From Membranipora membranacea (taxonomy: Eukaryota > Bryozoa > Gymnolaemata > Cheilostomatida > Membraniporidae), in assembly GCA_914767715.1 (NCBI GenBank), contig OU612066.1, positions 15,443,001 to 15,507,000 on the forward strand: DNA of 64,000 nt. The letters are read 5' to 3'. The notes under the pieces are model-generated. The model had not been told where the DNA came from. It ran no database searches and saw only the letters and a program-made list of their open reading frames with translations. The position numbers and the translations under genes are program-made. Below, one piece after another: positions 38,001-48,258 of this stretch (its first letter is position 1; each line of letters begins with the position of its first letter).

Positions 38001-41000
38001 AAGGTTTCAAACAACTTCTCATCGATTGATAGAAGATTGCACCATCTGCATCGGGAAAAGGACAAAATCTAATTCTGATGATTATTCAGTCAGAATTCTT
38101 GTGAAACAATTCATCCATCAGGTACTCAAACTCAGCTAAAATAGAATACCACAGAGCAGTTTCCTGTTCCTGTTATTATTTAGCCTGTGCTCTATCATTA
38201 TTAAAGCATTGTCTTGGAACCTCCCCTAAACTGAGGTGTTACCCAGATTAGAGTCAGCAACTACTTTGAGTTTGAGAATTCTGGCTGAATAATCATCCAA
38301 ATTATTTTTTGTCTTTTTCCCCATGCAGAAGGTGCAATCTGCTATAAATCAATGGCCATCAATGAGAAGTTGTTTGAAACCTTGGTTGCCCTTTAAAGTT
38401 GAAGGATGTTGAAATGTAATAATGAGTGGGAAAATCACTCCATCTAGGGGAGTCATGATGCTCACATAGATCCAACACCAAGGGTCCAAGGTAGATCCAT
38501 TTTGCCAGCGTTTGAGTTGCCCCCCCTCTACTGACACGCCAAAGTTGAGGGGGGGGGGAACTCCAACGCTGGCAAAATGGATCAAACTTGATCAAGATCA
38601 AAGGAACTTTGCTTGAGTTGTATTTCAGTTATAGCTGCTTTAGGATGCGTTAAGATTGGCTTTGAGGTAAAACGAAACTACTAATTGTGTTTGAGTTAGT
38701 TAAAAAAGTCTCAGCAGGCAGGTGAACAACCACTTCTATTTGAGCTCTCTAATATGTCGGGTCATCAAGGTACTAACTCTCCAATAATTGCAGTACATGA
38801 CGGTCTGTAGCCTCAAATCTTAACTAACTCTCACTTCACACACTAGCCCTCACAAAACAATGATTTTATCATGGGACATAGATACAATATACGTACAAAC
38901 ATGCGCCCTACCTGCTAAAATCAGGAATAAATACCAAGTGTTCACTGTAGGATCTTGCCAAAAATTTTTAACAATTAACTAATATTTATAATATTATAAT
39001 ATTATATTCAATATAATATTATATTTTTAACAGTGTGCAGCTGTAAACTGCGTGGAACCGGCTCACAAGCTGTACAAATACATCTGGAAGGGGCGTAACA
39101 AGTGTGTGCTGAAGCGACCCCGGAGTGTCATGATAATGCAGTAAGTACATGTAGCAGCTTTAATTATCAGTCAGGAAAGAGTATTGAAGCTGCAGCAATG
39201 CACACCGATCACGTGGTATACTATTGCATGTATATCTCTGATCGATAGAGAGTGAATTAATTTACTAAGTATGAGTACCATCACAAGGAATTAGGTGTGA
39301 CGACCAGAGTTCAATCTGATTAATTAGTACTCATACTTCATAGACTCTAATGATCAGATATACACATGTTAATAGTGTAATCTCAATGTCAGCGCGGCAG
39401 CAGTGGTTTATGATGGAAAACCAATAGCAATGATCCTGAGAAAGATGTATTTAATCAGTAAGCTTCCTTGTTTTATCGTTGGTAGACGATCCACTGCATT
39501 GTAATGCACAATCCACCTTTGAGTTACATAATATCACTATTTACTTATTTATTTTTTCCTGTGCATGTGACTGTCCTCTTGAATCACATGCTGTATCATA
39601 GGTCATCTGTCATTTTCTACATGATAGTTATTATCCATATAGCATCTGTTTTAGTGATAACTACTTAGGATTGGTGGCCAGAAATGAGTCTGCTGACACT
39701 ATGATGAAGGTTTACAGAGAAGTTAAGTCCACTGTAAGTTCTCCATTTTTTCCGGTTTAAGTAGACTAAATTTTCTGTGTTCGAGATAAAACAAACACGG
39801 AGCTTGATTATTTGAGATATGCACTGAGATTTTTTTTGTGTGGTAATGTCTATATTCTTTTTTCAAATTAAATTTTTTTTTGAGAAAGAAGGGTTTGTTG
39901 GAAAACGAAGTGTTTTTTGGAGAAAAAATTTTTTGAGGCAGAATTTCTATGGTGAACGAACTCTTTTAGGTGCCATAACAGTCAGACCCCACAATCAAAA
40001 CCGATTTATTGCCTATATGAGCACAAGCAACAGTTCATAGCCTTATATATGTAATGTAAAATTTTTTCGATTCAGCGTTCTTGTTCATATTGATGTGATC
40101 AGTGTGCACTTTTCTTTACCTGTAGATCCTAAATCCATCTTCGAATTCTTATAAATGTATGATAGACTGCCTGGAACTTTATGAGAAATTTGAATATATA
40201 CCAGAGCTGTATAAAGGTAAGTAAACAATATGGTGTATGTATATACACATATAGTATGTAAGTTTAATGTTCAGCTACAGTACCTAAGTTATATATATAT
40301 TATTTTATTTTCAATCTACAATCATCTATAAGAATGTTTTCCATGCAGTGACAGAACAAATAACTTAAAAGATAAGGAAAAGAGGAGAGACAATGAAAAA
40401 AATACACTAGTAATAAAATTAACAAAATTTGAAGTTGAATGACATACAGTCCCAGTGTTTTCAAGTGGCTCTTCGTGTCTTTATTTGTCTCATATCCTAT
40501 CAAAATACCATCCTGAGAAGTGTCGAACTGAGAAGCGCAAGAAGAGTTTTTTTCAGTTTTTCATGTGGCATTATAATGCATGAAGTACTTTTTTTCTATA
40601 ACCAACCTAGTTTTATCATTTCTTTCACTGGAAAATGATATTTTGGTTGTGAAATAAACACATACATACATCATTTGAAGTTGCCTCCAGTTTTAAAAAC
40701 TTTTCTATGCAGCTTTTAATTTGAATGAACCTCTAAAATGCTCATATTTTCTTTCTATATATGATTGCTCAATTATGAGAAATCATTGTTCTATGTTCTT
40801 GATCACAGATATTATGCAGACATCCAATATGGGTACATCTACCGAGGAGTTTGAGCTGTTATGCCGACTTTTCATCTCTAAAAACATCAACATTGAGGTA
40901 TGTGCATGTTTTAGTCTCTGGCAAGTAAAGTATGCTAATGATTTCTTATCACTAACAATTGTATCCTACAAGAAAAAATTCCGGGAATTAAATACTCAGA

Positions 41001-43115
41001 TATTTTAAAAGTATTGTTGAACTTCATTTTGATAAAATTACTAATTTGTTATCATCATCAAATTGAAAAAATTATTGCTTATTGCTTAGTTAGCAATATT
41101 TTCCATTATTAAGATAGCAAATCTTAAATTTGCAATATAGAATTTCTGCACATGAGTTTCATCAGTGAGCTAGAAGTGCATTACCAAAAGCAGCAGCAAA
41201 GTATAGCAGTAGTATAATGGTGATGTTTGCGTTTCATTGCTTACAGCTCAAAGATCAGTTTGCTGCTTTGGCTGAAGAAGTTTATCAGAAAGTGGGAACT
41301 AAAACTATGAAAGATGGCTCCAGTTTTATCAAGGCTAATATATACAGATACTTCATAATGCTCGCTCTCAATATGCACGATGTCAATAAGGCCCTGTAAG
41401 TACAACTGAAAGGTCCCGCCATATTTCACAATTGAACGCAGATTTTCATCCCTTGATGCCTGTCCCTGTCAGGTCATGGTCAATATACCCAAGTTACTGG
41501 TTGCGATAAGTGCTAACACAATCAGCTAGATTGATCATGCCCCGAAATTCCAATCACACTGTTTCTAAGCAATGAAGCCAAAATCTTTGCTATACGTTGT
41601 GCTATTATTTAAACCACTGCTGACACAGCTGGGCTTTGCCATGCTAAGCCACAACTCTCTATTTAAATTTTTGACTGGTGGCTATGCTGGGCAAAGCCCA
41701 GCTGTGGCAGCAGTGGATAAAAAAATTAATATTTTTTGCTAAAGAACATGTATGTACAGTAAAACAAAGCTAACTTTTTCATAAATTTGAGTAATGAATT
41801 ACAAGCCTACGACTCGTTCTCAGGATTTGTCTTCTTGTTGCTGTATATCAGGGTCTGGTTTGAGAGGTATAAGGCCACAAAGGAGGAATTCAAATCATCG
41901 GACGCTTTGGTGATGCTGGCAGAGAGTTTGAGGAAGCATCAGATGTATGACGAACTTATAGTGAGTAAAATCCCAAACCTAATTTCAATAGGGTCCCCAG
42001 TTTTGGGTTAGAGCTTGGTTCTTGTTGGAAACCCTGCCATTTCTTCTGGTGGGCTTTGTGGGAGGGAAAAGGAAAGTGTAAAGAGCCTAGTGTCTGTTCT
42101 ATTTCACAACCTTTCTTTCTACCCAAACTTCTATAGTAATCTGTTTGCTTCACCATGACTGCAAATTACGGAACTTGATCTACAATCTTTTTAAGTTGAT
42201 TGATGTTTGATTCAATAGTAGAAATATGTATGGGTAATGTGGAAGATTGAGTGTGTTCATATGTTCTTGAACAGTGCCAGGACAATAGTTCAATCACCAA
42301 AGTGAGTTTGAGACTGTCATGTATAAAATGTCATGGGTACCCACCTACCTGGATCTTGTTTGTTTTGTTTTTTATTTTACTTATTTATTTTAGGTTGTTC
42401 TGGAAGCAATGGAAGATTTAGGTTTTTATACTGAACTGAGAACTATAGCTCATTCTATTGTCAACTCCAAAACCGAAATAGCTGATGAGCACCACAGGTG
42501 AGCAATATAGGTGGTTAAGAGTCAAAGACTTAATATATTAAGTCTATGTTAAAAGTTAACCAGATCTAGTACAATCCAATGGGTTCGTATTTGGAGTTGC
42601 CCACCTTCGAACTGCCGGCGGCTCACCAGTAGAATCCAAACGTCCTTTCAGAATAACCAAAGTGAAATAAACGCTCGGTATACCCATTTGCATATGCCCA
42701 AAGAGGATAACACATGTATTAACTGATCATTCACACCTTTCCAAAATTTGGTAGTGAGGGGAGGCCTGCTGTCTCTCTTTTGCTTAACATTCTATTCTCA
42801 TGTCCAGTACCCAGCTCCAAAGCAGGTTTATCGTGTTGGCTTGTAAGCATGGAATAAGTTCTGTGTGTAGGTCCTGATCAGTTCAATAAAACCGATATTA
42901 CTATTTACTGTTTTACTCCAATATTTCCTTGATACTGTTTTTTCCTATTTGACAGCCACACTGTATTCCTATTTTACAGAGACAGGTTCTATCAGTTCTC
43001 TCAAACTAGTAAATCTGATGACCATGGTGTATCTGTGACTAGTGAGAGAGGTGAGGAACTGATGAAAGAACTAAAGAAAACTAAACGTACAATTCATGAC
43101 AAGCGACAGAGGTGA
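32026..43115 (+). CDS. PTCD3: PPR protein PTCD3, mitoribosomal subunit mS39
   Basis: Pentatricopeptide-repeat protein of the small mitochondrial ribosomal subunit; family members bind mRNA/rRNA at the entry side. Twenty exons: 32026-32096, 32422-32523, 32960-33005, 33232-33300, 33691-33795, 34242-34368, 34730-34868, 35499-35644, 35922-36004, 36261-36411, 37384-37539, 37928-37956, 39034-39140, 39655-39733, 40126-40216, 40809-40897, 41247-41395, 41852-41960, 42394-42497, 42980-43115. They give 695 residues, close to the vertebrate length. The start MLSSSRKVFTCSYFQQQF looks like a mitochondrial presequence. Diagnostic segments include GPTTILEALADTVDRDPTA, PEYPKTGVVQLVSQLFEELC and EKIFVYMEEHGIHPNLGTFN, the last a typical PPR helix pair. 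The C-terminus is basic (KKTKRTIHDKRQR). Exon 12 is only 29 bp. Several introns hold foldback elements. Confidence 0.93.
34960..35212. mobile_element. Foldback element with 77-bp near-perfect arms
   Basis: The arms 34960-35036 and 35136-35212 are reverse complements over 77 bp with about one mismatch, starting AGGTAACTTCGCGACCTTGG. ATT lies directly on both flanks, a possible 3-bp target duplication. The near-perfect match suggests a recent insertion. It lies in the PTCD3 intron between exons 7 and 8. Confidence 0.9.
36447..36460. repeat. Poly(G) tract, 14 bp
   Basis: An uninterrupted G run in a PTCD3 intron, just after exon 10. It may vary in length or be an assembly-sensitive site. Confidence 0.9.
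36690..36790. mobile_element. Partial family P element, copy 4
   Basis: TGTGTATCTCTGATCGTTGA is followed by GTGATGGTACTCATGCTAAG and CACTCTCTATCGATACATGCA. The second and third blocks match 7159-7217 almost base for base. It looks like an internally deleted copy in the PTCD3 intron between exons 10 and 11. Confidence 0.65.
37986..38398. mobile_element. Foldback element with arms of about 115 bp
   Basis: The ends are CTTTAAAGGGCAACCAAGG and its reverse complement. The arms continue through TTTCAAACAACTTCTCAT, then diverge slightly but match again at GATTGCACC, GACAAAA and GATTATTCAG. The total is 413 bp. It begins 29 bp after the short 29-bp exon 12 of PTCD3. No coding capacity. Confidence 0.85.
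38494..38583. repeat. Hairpin with 35-bp arms
   Basis: GATCCATTTTGCCAGCGTTTG is mirrored by CAACGCTGGCAAAATGGATC around facing C and G runs. It lies about 100 bp after the larger foldback in the same PTCD3 intron. Confidence 0.85.
39188..39407. mobile_element. Family P element, copy 5 (best preserved)
   Basis: GCTGCAGC...GCATGTATATCTCTGATCGATAGAG at the left is mirrored by CTCTAATGATCAGATATACACATG...GCGGCAGC at the right. TGAGTACCATCAC and GTACTCATACT form the inner inverted pair. It is in the PTCD3 intron between exons 13 and 14 and has no open frame of note. Confidence 0.75.
41610..41718. repeat. Hairpin with 27-bp arms
   Basis: CCACTGCTGACACAGCTGGG faces CCCAGCTGTGGCAGCAGTGG. The pairing continues inwards through CTTTGCC/GGCAAAG and a second short match, CTAAGCCAC/GTGGCTATG. 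It lies in the PTCD3 intron between exons 17 and 18. Confidence 0.85.
42526..42545. repeat. Perfect 20-bp palindrome
   Basis: AGACTTAATATATTAAGTCT lies 29 bp after PTCD3 exon 19. The arm AGACTTAATA also forms the ends of the larger palindrome at 61.15 kb. Confidence 0.9.
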
Positions 43116-44240
43116 ATCTTGGATGTTTATGATATACTCCTCTTAGTGCCAAGGTACTGGATTGATTGCTGAGGTGGCGCAGTGTTGATCCAGTTGCCTG
43201 CATTGGGAATTGCAGAGTCCACCCCCTGATCAGCTGTCAATCATTAGAGAAAGGAGAGCAAACCCAAATCCAGGCAAACTTGATCTAATGCTGAAATGGT
43301 GCAGTTTTGATCGAGTACGTTGGTTTTGTAGCTTTATATTGATAATTGCATTCTGTGTTTTTCGCTTGAGCAACATACGGTAGATGAATATGATATGACA
43401 TAAATAAAAAAAAACATAAAACTGATATGAAAAATCCCAGATGTAGTGGCAAGCTAGAAAACAGGAACATTAATAGTACAACAATCACCTTCCTTGAACA
43501 TGCTTATGATACAAAAATTTCCAGTCAACAAAGATTATCAATGCAGTTTGGCTTCCAGTCTATGGAATACAGATTATGATTTGGCACAGTTAAAGAGCAT
43601 TATTTATAATAGACAAGACTGTTAGGCATTATTAGTCCGTTATTAGCAGGTTTTTGATTCAGCAACAGCAAAATCCATGCCAAAAAATTATACTATGCTA
43701 TTATTATGGTTGTGGTTATGGTTGTCTGGTCGCTGATTATTAAAAAGCACCGGAAATTTTTAACAATGACACAATTATAAAAGAAGGCAAACCCAACTGG
43801 ATCACTAAGGTTTGATAAAAATATATTATGAAGAGACATTTAAGAGAGCATTTCATTCTGACTTTTGATTCTGACACATTGATAGTGCCAACATACCCTC
43901 CCCCTCCCTTCCCAGCTGCTATCTGATACCTCTTTGAAAAGTTATATACCTCATAGGAGTAAGGTATTTACAGGAGGAAAAGTTTGCCGACAAATAGTGA
44001 AATCCATAGCTAGCTGATAATATCTACTCGACCTCATTAACTCCTTTAAACTCCCATGTAAACTCGTGAAAAATAATGTTAGCTAACATTACGTCACCCC
44101 CAAACAAGCTGAGCGCTACCTGATATTTACTCCCGGTCTTTAGAAGAGTTAATGAGTAACAAAGTTTCATGGGCTGACACTTCCCAAATTCCTAATACTA
44201 TTAAAAGGTAGAAATATCACCGTCCAATCTGTTTTAAAGG
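43116..44240. other. Tail-to-tail region between PTCD3 and PMP34
   Basis: The region contains the likely 3'UTRs of both genes. An AATAAA for PTCD3 lies at 43403. A stretch at 43174-43240 (GGTGGCGCAGTGTTGATC) faintly resembles a tRNA A-box but lacks a good B-box. No gene seen. Confidence 0.6.
43403..43408 (+). terminator. Candidate poly(A) signal of PTCD3
   Basis: AATAAA within an A-rich run about 290 bp after the stop codon. Confidence 0.5.
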
Positions 44241-47200
44241 TTATTTCTTAGCTCGCATCACAGCAAATACAGTGCGTGATATGTGTTCATAAGTGGTGAA
44301 CATGAGGGCAGCCATAAGGATAGTCTGTAACAGCTTCGCCTCTATACCTTTATAAAATCCTCCGATGCCATTGTTCCTACAAAATCAGTAAAATAAATTG
44401 AACTATTTCGAAGTATAACCAGATGATGAACTATGCAGAACATAGCAGATTATCAAAATATTGGAAATGGTCTGGTTTGCATCGGGAACAACAATTAGCC
44501 TCAACATGTGATGCCCTTAAAACTTTGGCTTGCCGTTAAATGGATGATGCAAAATATTTGCAAGACAAGACAAATCATGAAACTCTTACTGCCTGACTTG
44601 TACAATGAGTGCCGATACAGAGTGATGGTTATCTTACCTCAGGATGTATTGTATACAGGCTCTCACATCCATCTCTCCTTTCCCTGTTTTACTTTGCGCC
44701 TAAAAATATAAATTAGTCTCATCCACACATCGAATATGAGCAAAAGCTTTAATGTATTCTATTGGATGATTGGATAAATATAAAGAAACTTGCTGTAAAC
44801 TTGAAAGCCATGTATCTTCATTACCATCAGGTCCAGTTTTATCCGAATATCATATTTTAGTATATTAATTTGGATCCAGTTGGTCTCAATTAGGAGTTGC
44901 TTCCACTTTAGTAGCGGCTTACCATAAGGATGATAGCTTCTCAAAATACAGGCAAACTGGACCAAACCAGATCTCTGATGGAGACATAACACAGTAGGCT
45001 TTAGCCGGTGACTGTGAGAGGTTTACGTCAGACTGTAATTCAATGTGACCTACCCGGATTTTTCCAGAAATTTGTAATGTGAGATGCACCTTGTTCAGAT
45101 AGCCGAAGTCCTTTTTTTCACTCGAAATCCATCTTCAGAAACATTTGGACTATCAATCTTTTTCTTCAGCTTGGTTGAAATTTGTTGCTTTTCTCAATGG
45201 CTGATTTTGAAAAACATTCTCATCAATGCCAACCTCAACTTACCCTCAGTCTAGACTGTAGCACTTGTACTGGGTAAGTGATAAGAGTAGCTACAGCTTT
45301 AGCAAGAGCACCGATGACGAACAGAGTTAGGCTCCCCAGTCTATCTGATCCTAATACTCGTATTATCCGCCTCTTTAGAGCCTCGTACACCACAAATTGT
45401 ATTGTAGGGTTACACACAAGCAGTAGAGATGGTCCAGTACCGTTCCATAAAGCTCCCACACCCTCATTAGCTATTATCTTTTGGAAACAGTCTAAAACAG
45501 TAATTGGTTAATTAAAGACTACCCAAAGACCAATGCATGTTATAGTCAGGCAGCTACTTATGATAAAGTTTTGTCAGATTTACATAGTAAAAAATTCAAT
45601 GCTCTACTTGTATCGGCATGAATTATCTATGGTAGAAAAAGTGCCTCCGATAAGGGAAGGTAGCTCCAAATCCCTGCATCATGATGTCAGTCTCCCGGAA
45701 GTGTATTGCGAGATAAACCGTTTGTAAGCATCTCAAGATAAAACCTTTCCTAATAATGGTGGAAATGATGAAGGTGGTATGAAAAGTAAAGCAATAAATA
45801 TCACTTTTACAAGTCTTTGGTCACAATGGGAGAGCTACTTTTTAATGTTAACAAAATAACACAGGATTGCACTCAGTAGTCAAGGAACTTTTGTGAGCAG
45901 CACCGGTTTAAAGTTCACATTAAATATATGTTATATAGAGGAAGGATATAATCCTATACAATTTTTTTGATCAGCGCCAAATCATGAATAAACATAAACA
46001 TATCAGAATAAAATCTGGCACATACATGTAAATGTTAAACCTCAATAAAGCACAGCTTATCAAGCATTTGAAGATCTGATAACAGCAGATAAATTATAGC
46101 TCCCATTTTCCTTTCTTGGCATTTATATTTATCAGATCACCCTTATAGTAAATTGTGCAAGTAGGGTCCTATGTATCGTAAGTAGCACGGAGATAATTTG
46201 GAATCTCACCTATCATCCCTCGGTAGTGTGGAGGTCTATGTCCCTCATCTTCAAGATTATTGTTTCCTCGGTTTGCTTTGCCCTGTAGTTTCAGTCTCAT
46301 ATTAACGACCCACATGGGAGTAGTTGTGAAGACATTTATTATTCCTAGAAGAAACAACAAGACAAGTAAAGTTGTCATGCACTATGACTATTTGATGAAT
46401 GTAGCATATACCTTGCTGGTAGCAGCAATTAGCCAGCATAGAGACATACATGAAAATGTGACAAGTATTGGAATTATTTCATTCCTCTGTCAAACCAAGA
46501 TTTGATGACATTGAAATTTCGTGCTCGTTCATAACTAAACATATATATTGCCATTGTTAAAAGTCCTATAATACTGAAAAGAAAAGATTTTAGCGTTTAT
46601 GGGTAAGGAGATTTCAGGAGCCTATGTAGTACATACATACTTAGCACGGGAAGATCATTATGTATAAAATTTGCATCAGAGATTTTCTTACAGAGATGTG
46701 AGGCTGATTTACCATGACGTTGTTTGTACTTCATATTAGTTTATAACATACTTGTATGAAAACCACAATAAAAACATAATAAAGTAATAATATTTGTACC
46801 TGCAAGGCTGGCGGCCTCAATATCCTTCAATGGCGTCGGTTTTGTTTTCCCATAGAAAACAAGTTTTAGAAAATTGTAAGAGTAGAAATACACAAAATTG
46901 GAACACCACAATGAAGAAATGACAGGGAACCATCCTTGATACAATCCAGGGCTACAATAAAAGAAACACCACGACCATTTAAACATTGTCCCTCCGACAA
47001 CCTGACATAGTGTCGAAAACATAATATTCTTCATTTCAAGTATAATACAATTACTTCTTTAAGGACTTTTGTACCACCAGTACCAATAAGTAAAGTAAAG
47101 CACACATATTTTGTTGCTGCACACATATTTTGTTGCTCCCACACTGACATCCCATTAATCACATATTTCATTTCAAATACAATGTAATTCCACATTCAAG

Positions 47201-48258
47201 GACATGTTGCATAAACTTTGTACCCAGATTTAGATTATTTTCTAATCACATTTAGATGGCTAGGTGCCAAGGTCTCAGAAGTGTTATCATAATATTTGTT
47301 TGATACAATGATGTGATACAAGATTGTACATTGTCAGCAAGCTTTTGTAAGTGCGGAAAACATATTGCAACTATCCAGGATACTTTGACTAGACTAGTTT
47401 ACATAACTTACATTCCTTTCTGTTGAATGATTTCTTTGAATACTTGTGGCATCATCTTTTCTCTAGCTGAATCCTCCACTGACAACACACATGCAGTAAG
47501 GATTATATCATTTGAGGAAACATCAAGTAATTTAAATCTGGCTATTACAGCCTACATACAAAGGACCATATAAGCCTACATACAAAGGACCATATAGGGC
47601 TCCTTCCACTGAAAATGGAGGTTGGCGTAGTGGGAAAATATGAGGAAGCTTTCTTACTCTTAAGCCCCCAACCACCACTGGGTAAAAATGGTCATTGTCG
47701 GCAATGATGACATAATGATGACAAATGATTGAATAAAAATCCACAACTGGCAAATAGCAGAGTATGTATACAACTCACCCTGAAGGATAGTTCGTACTGT
47801 GTCTAGTGGGTAAAAGACAGTCATTGCTGTAAAACCTCCCTAAAAATAGGAATTATTGTGTATTTACTGGCTTCAATTGATTGTGAAAGTGATTTGATGC
47901 AGGTTATACCTGCTTAATGCGGTATTGCTGGAAATCTTCCTTGTTTTGAAAAATTCCTAGAGATCTTATGAACAACAACAACTCAGTGCAACTGACACGT
48001 GAAAGGCTCTAGGGTAGTCAAAGGTAAGCTATGTTAACCTTTCAAAAGCAATACTCTTCTGTTCCACAGGAAGGTAGAGCACATCAGACAAATTTCCATC
48101 AAATTGGTAAAAGCAGCACAAAACCATCAAATTTATGAACCATAGCACATTTTTCTTGTTTCTATGTATGTAGGATAACTTACAGCAGCTCCAGAAACAG
48201 CATGCACAAGACTTCTGTAGGACAACAGATCCTTGAGATTATCTCCGATGCCTGCCAT
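44241..48258 (-). CDS. SLC25A17: Peroxisomal membrane carrier PMP34
   Basis: SLC25 carrier of the peroxisomal membrane; the family moves CoA, FAD, NAD and adenine nucleotides. Exons: 48258-48184, 47839-47779, 47478-47412, 46951-46800, 46344-46210, 45491-45244, 44699-44638, 44376-44241. They join in phase to 311 residues, near the usual 307. Diagnostic segments are LLSYRSLVHAVSGAA at the N-terminus, YQGWFPVISSLWCSNFVYFY, TTTPMWVVNMRLKLQG, ALWNGTGPSLLLVCNPTIQF and ALAKAVATLITYPVQVLQSR. As in other PMP34 proteins, the second and third signatures are non-canonical (PMWVVN and PVQVLQ instead of PxDxxK). The start is the only nearby ATG aligning with the family N-terminus. It is divergent from BMAL and convergent with PTCD3. 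Confidence 0.95.
47101..47138. repeat. 19-bp tandem repeat, two units
   Basis: CACACATATTTTGTTGCTG is followed directly by a copy differing only at the last base. It is in a PMP34 intron. Confidence 0.9.
47550..47597. repeat. 24-bp tandem repeat, two units
   Basis: GCCTACATACAAAGGACCAT plus ATAA/ATAG is repeated twice in tandem in the PMP34 intron between exons 2 and 3. It creates a spurious repetitive open frame. Confidence 0.9.

Noticed and set aside
38349-38601. Two overlapping minus-strand frames with PPPLN and GGA runs
   Set aside because: They lie across two hairpins in a PTCD3 intron and reflect inverted-repeat sequence and G/C runs.
43174-43240. tRNA-like sequence GGTGGCGCAGTGTTGATC
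   Set aside because: The A-box is only approximate and no convincing B-box or cloverleaf follows.
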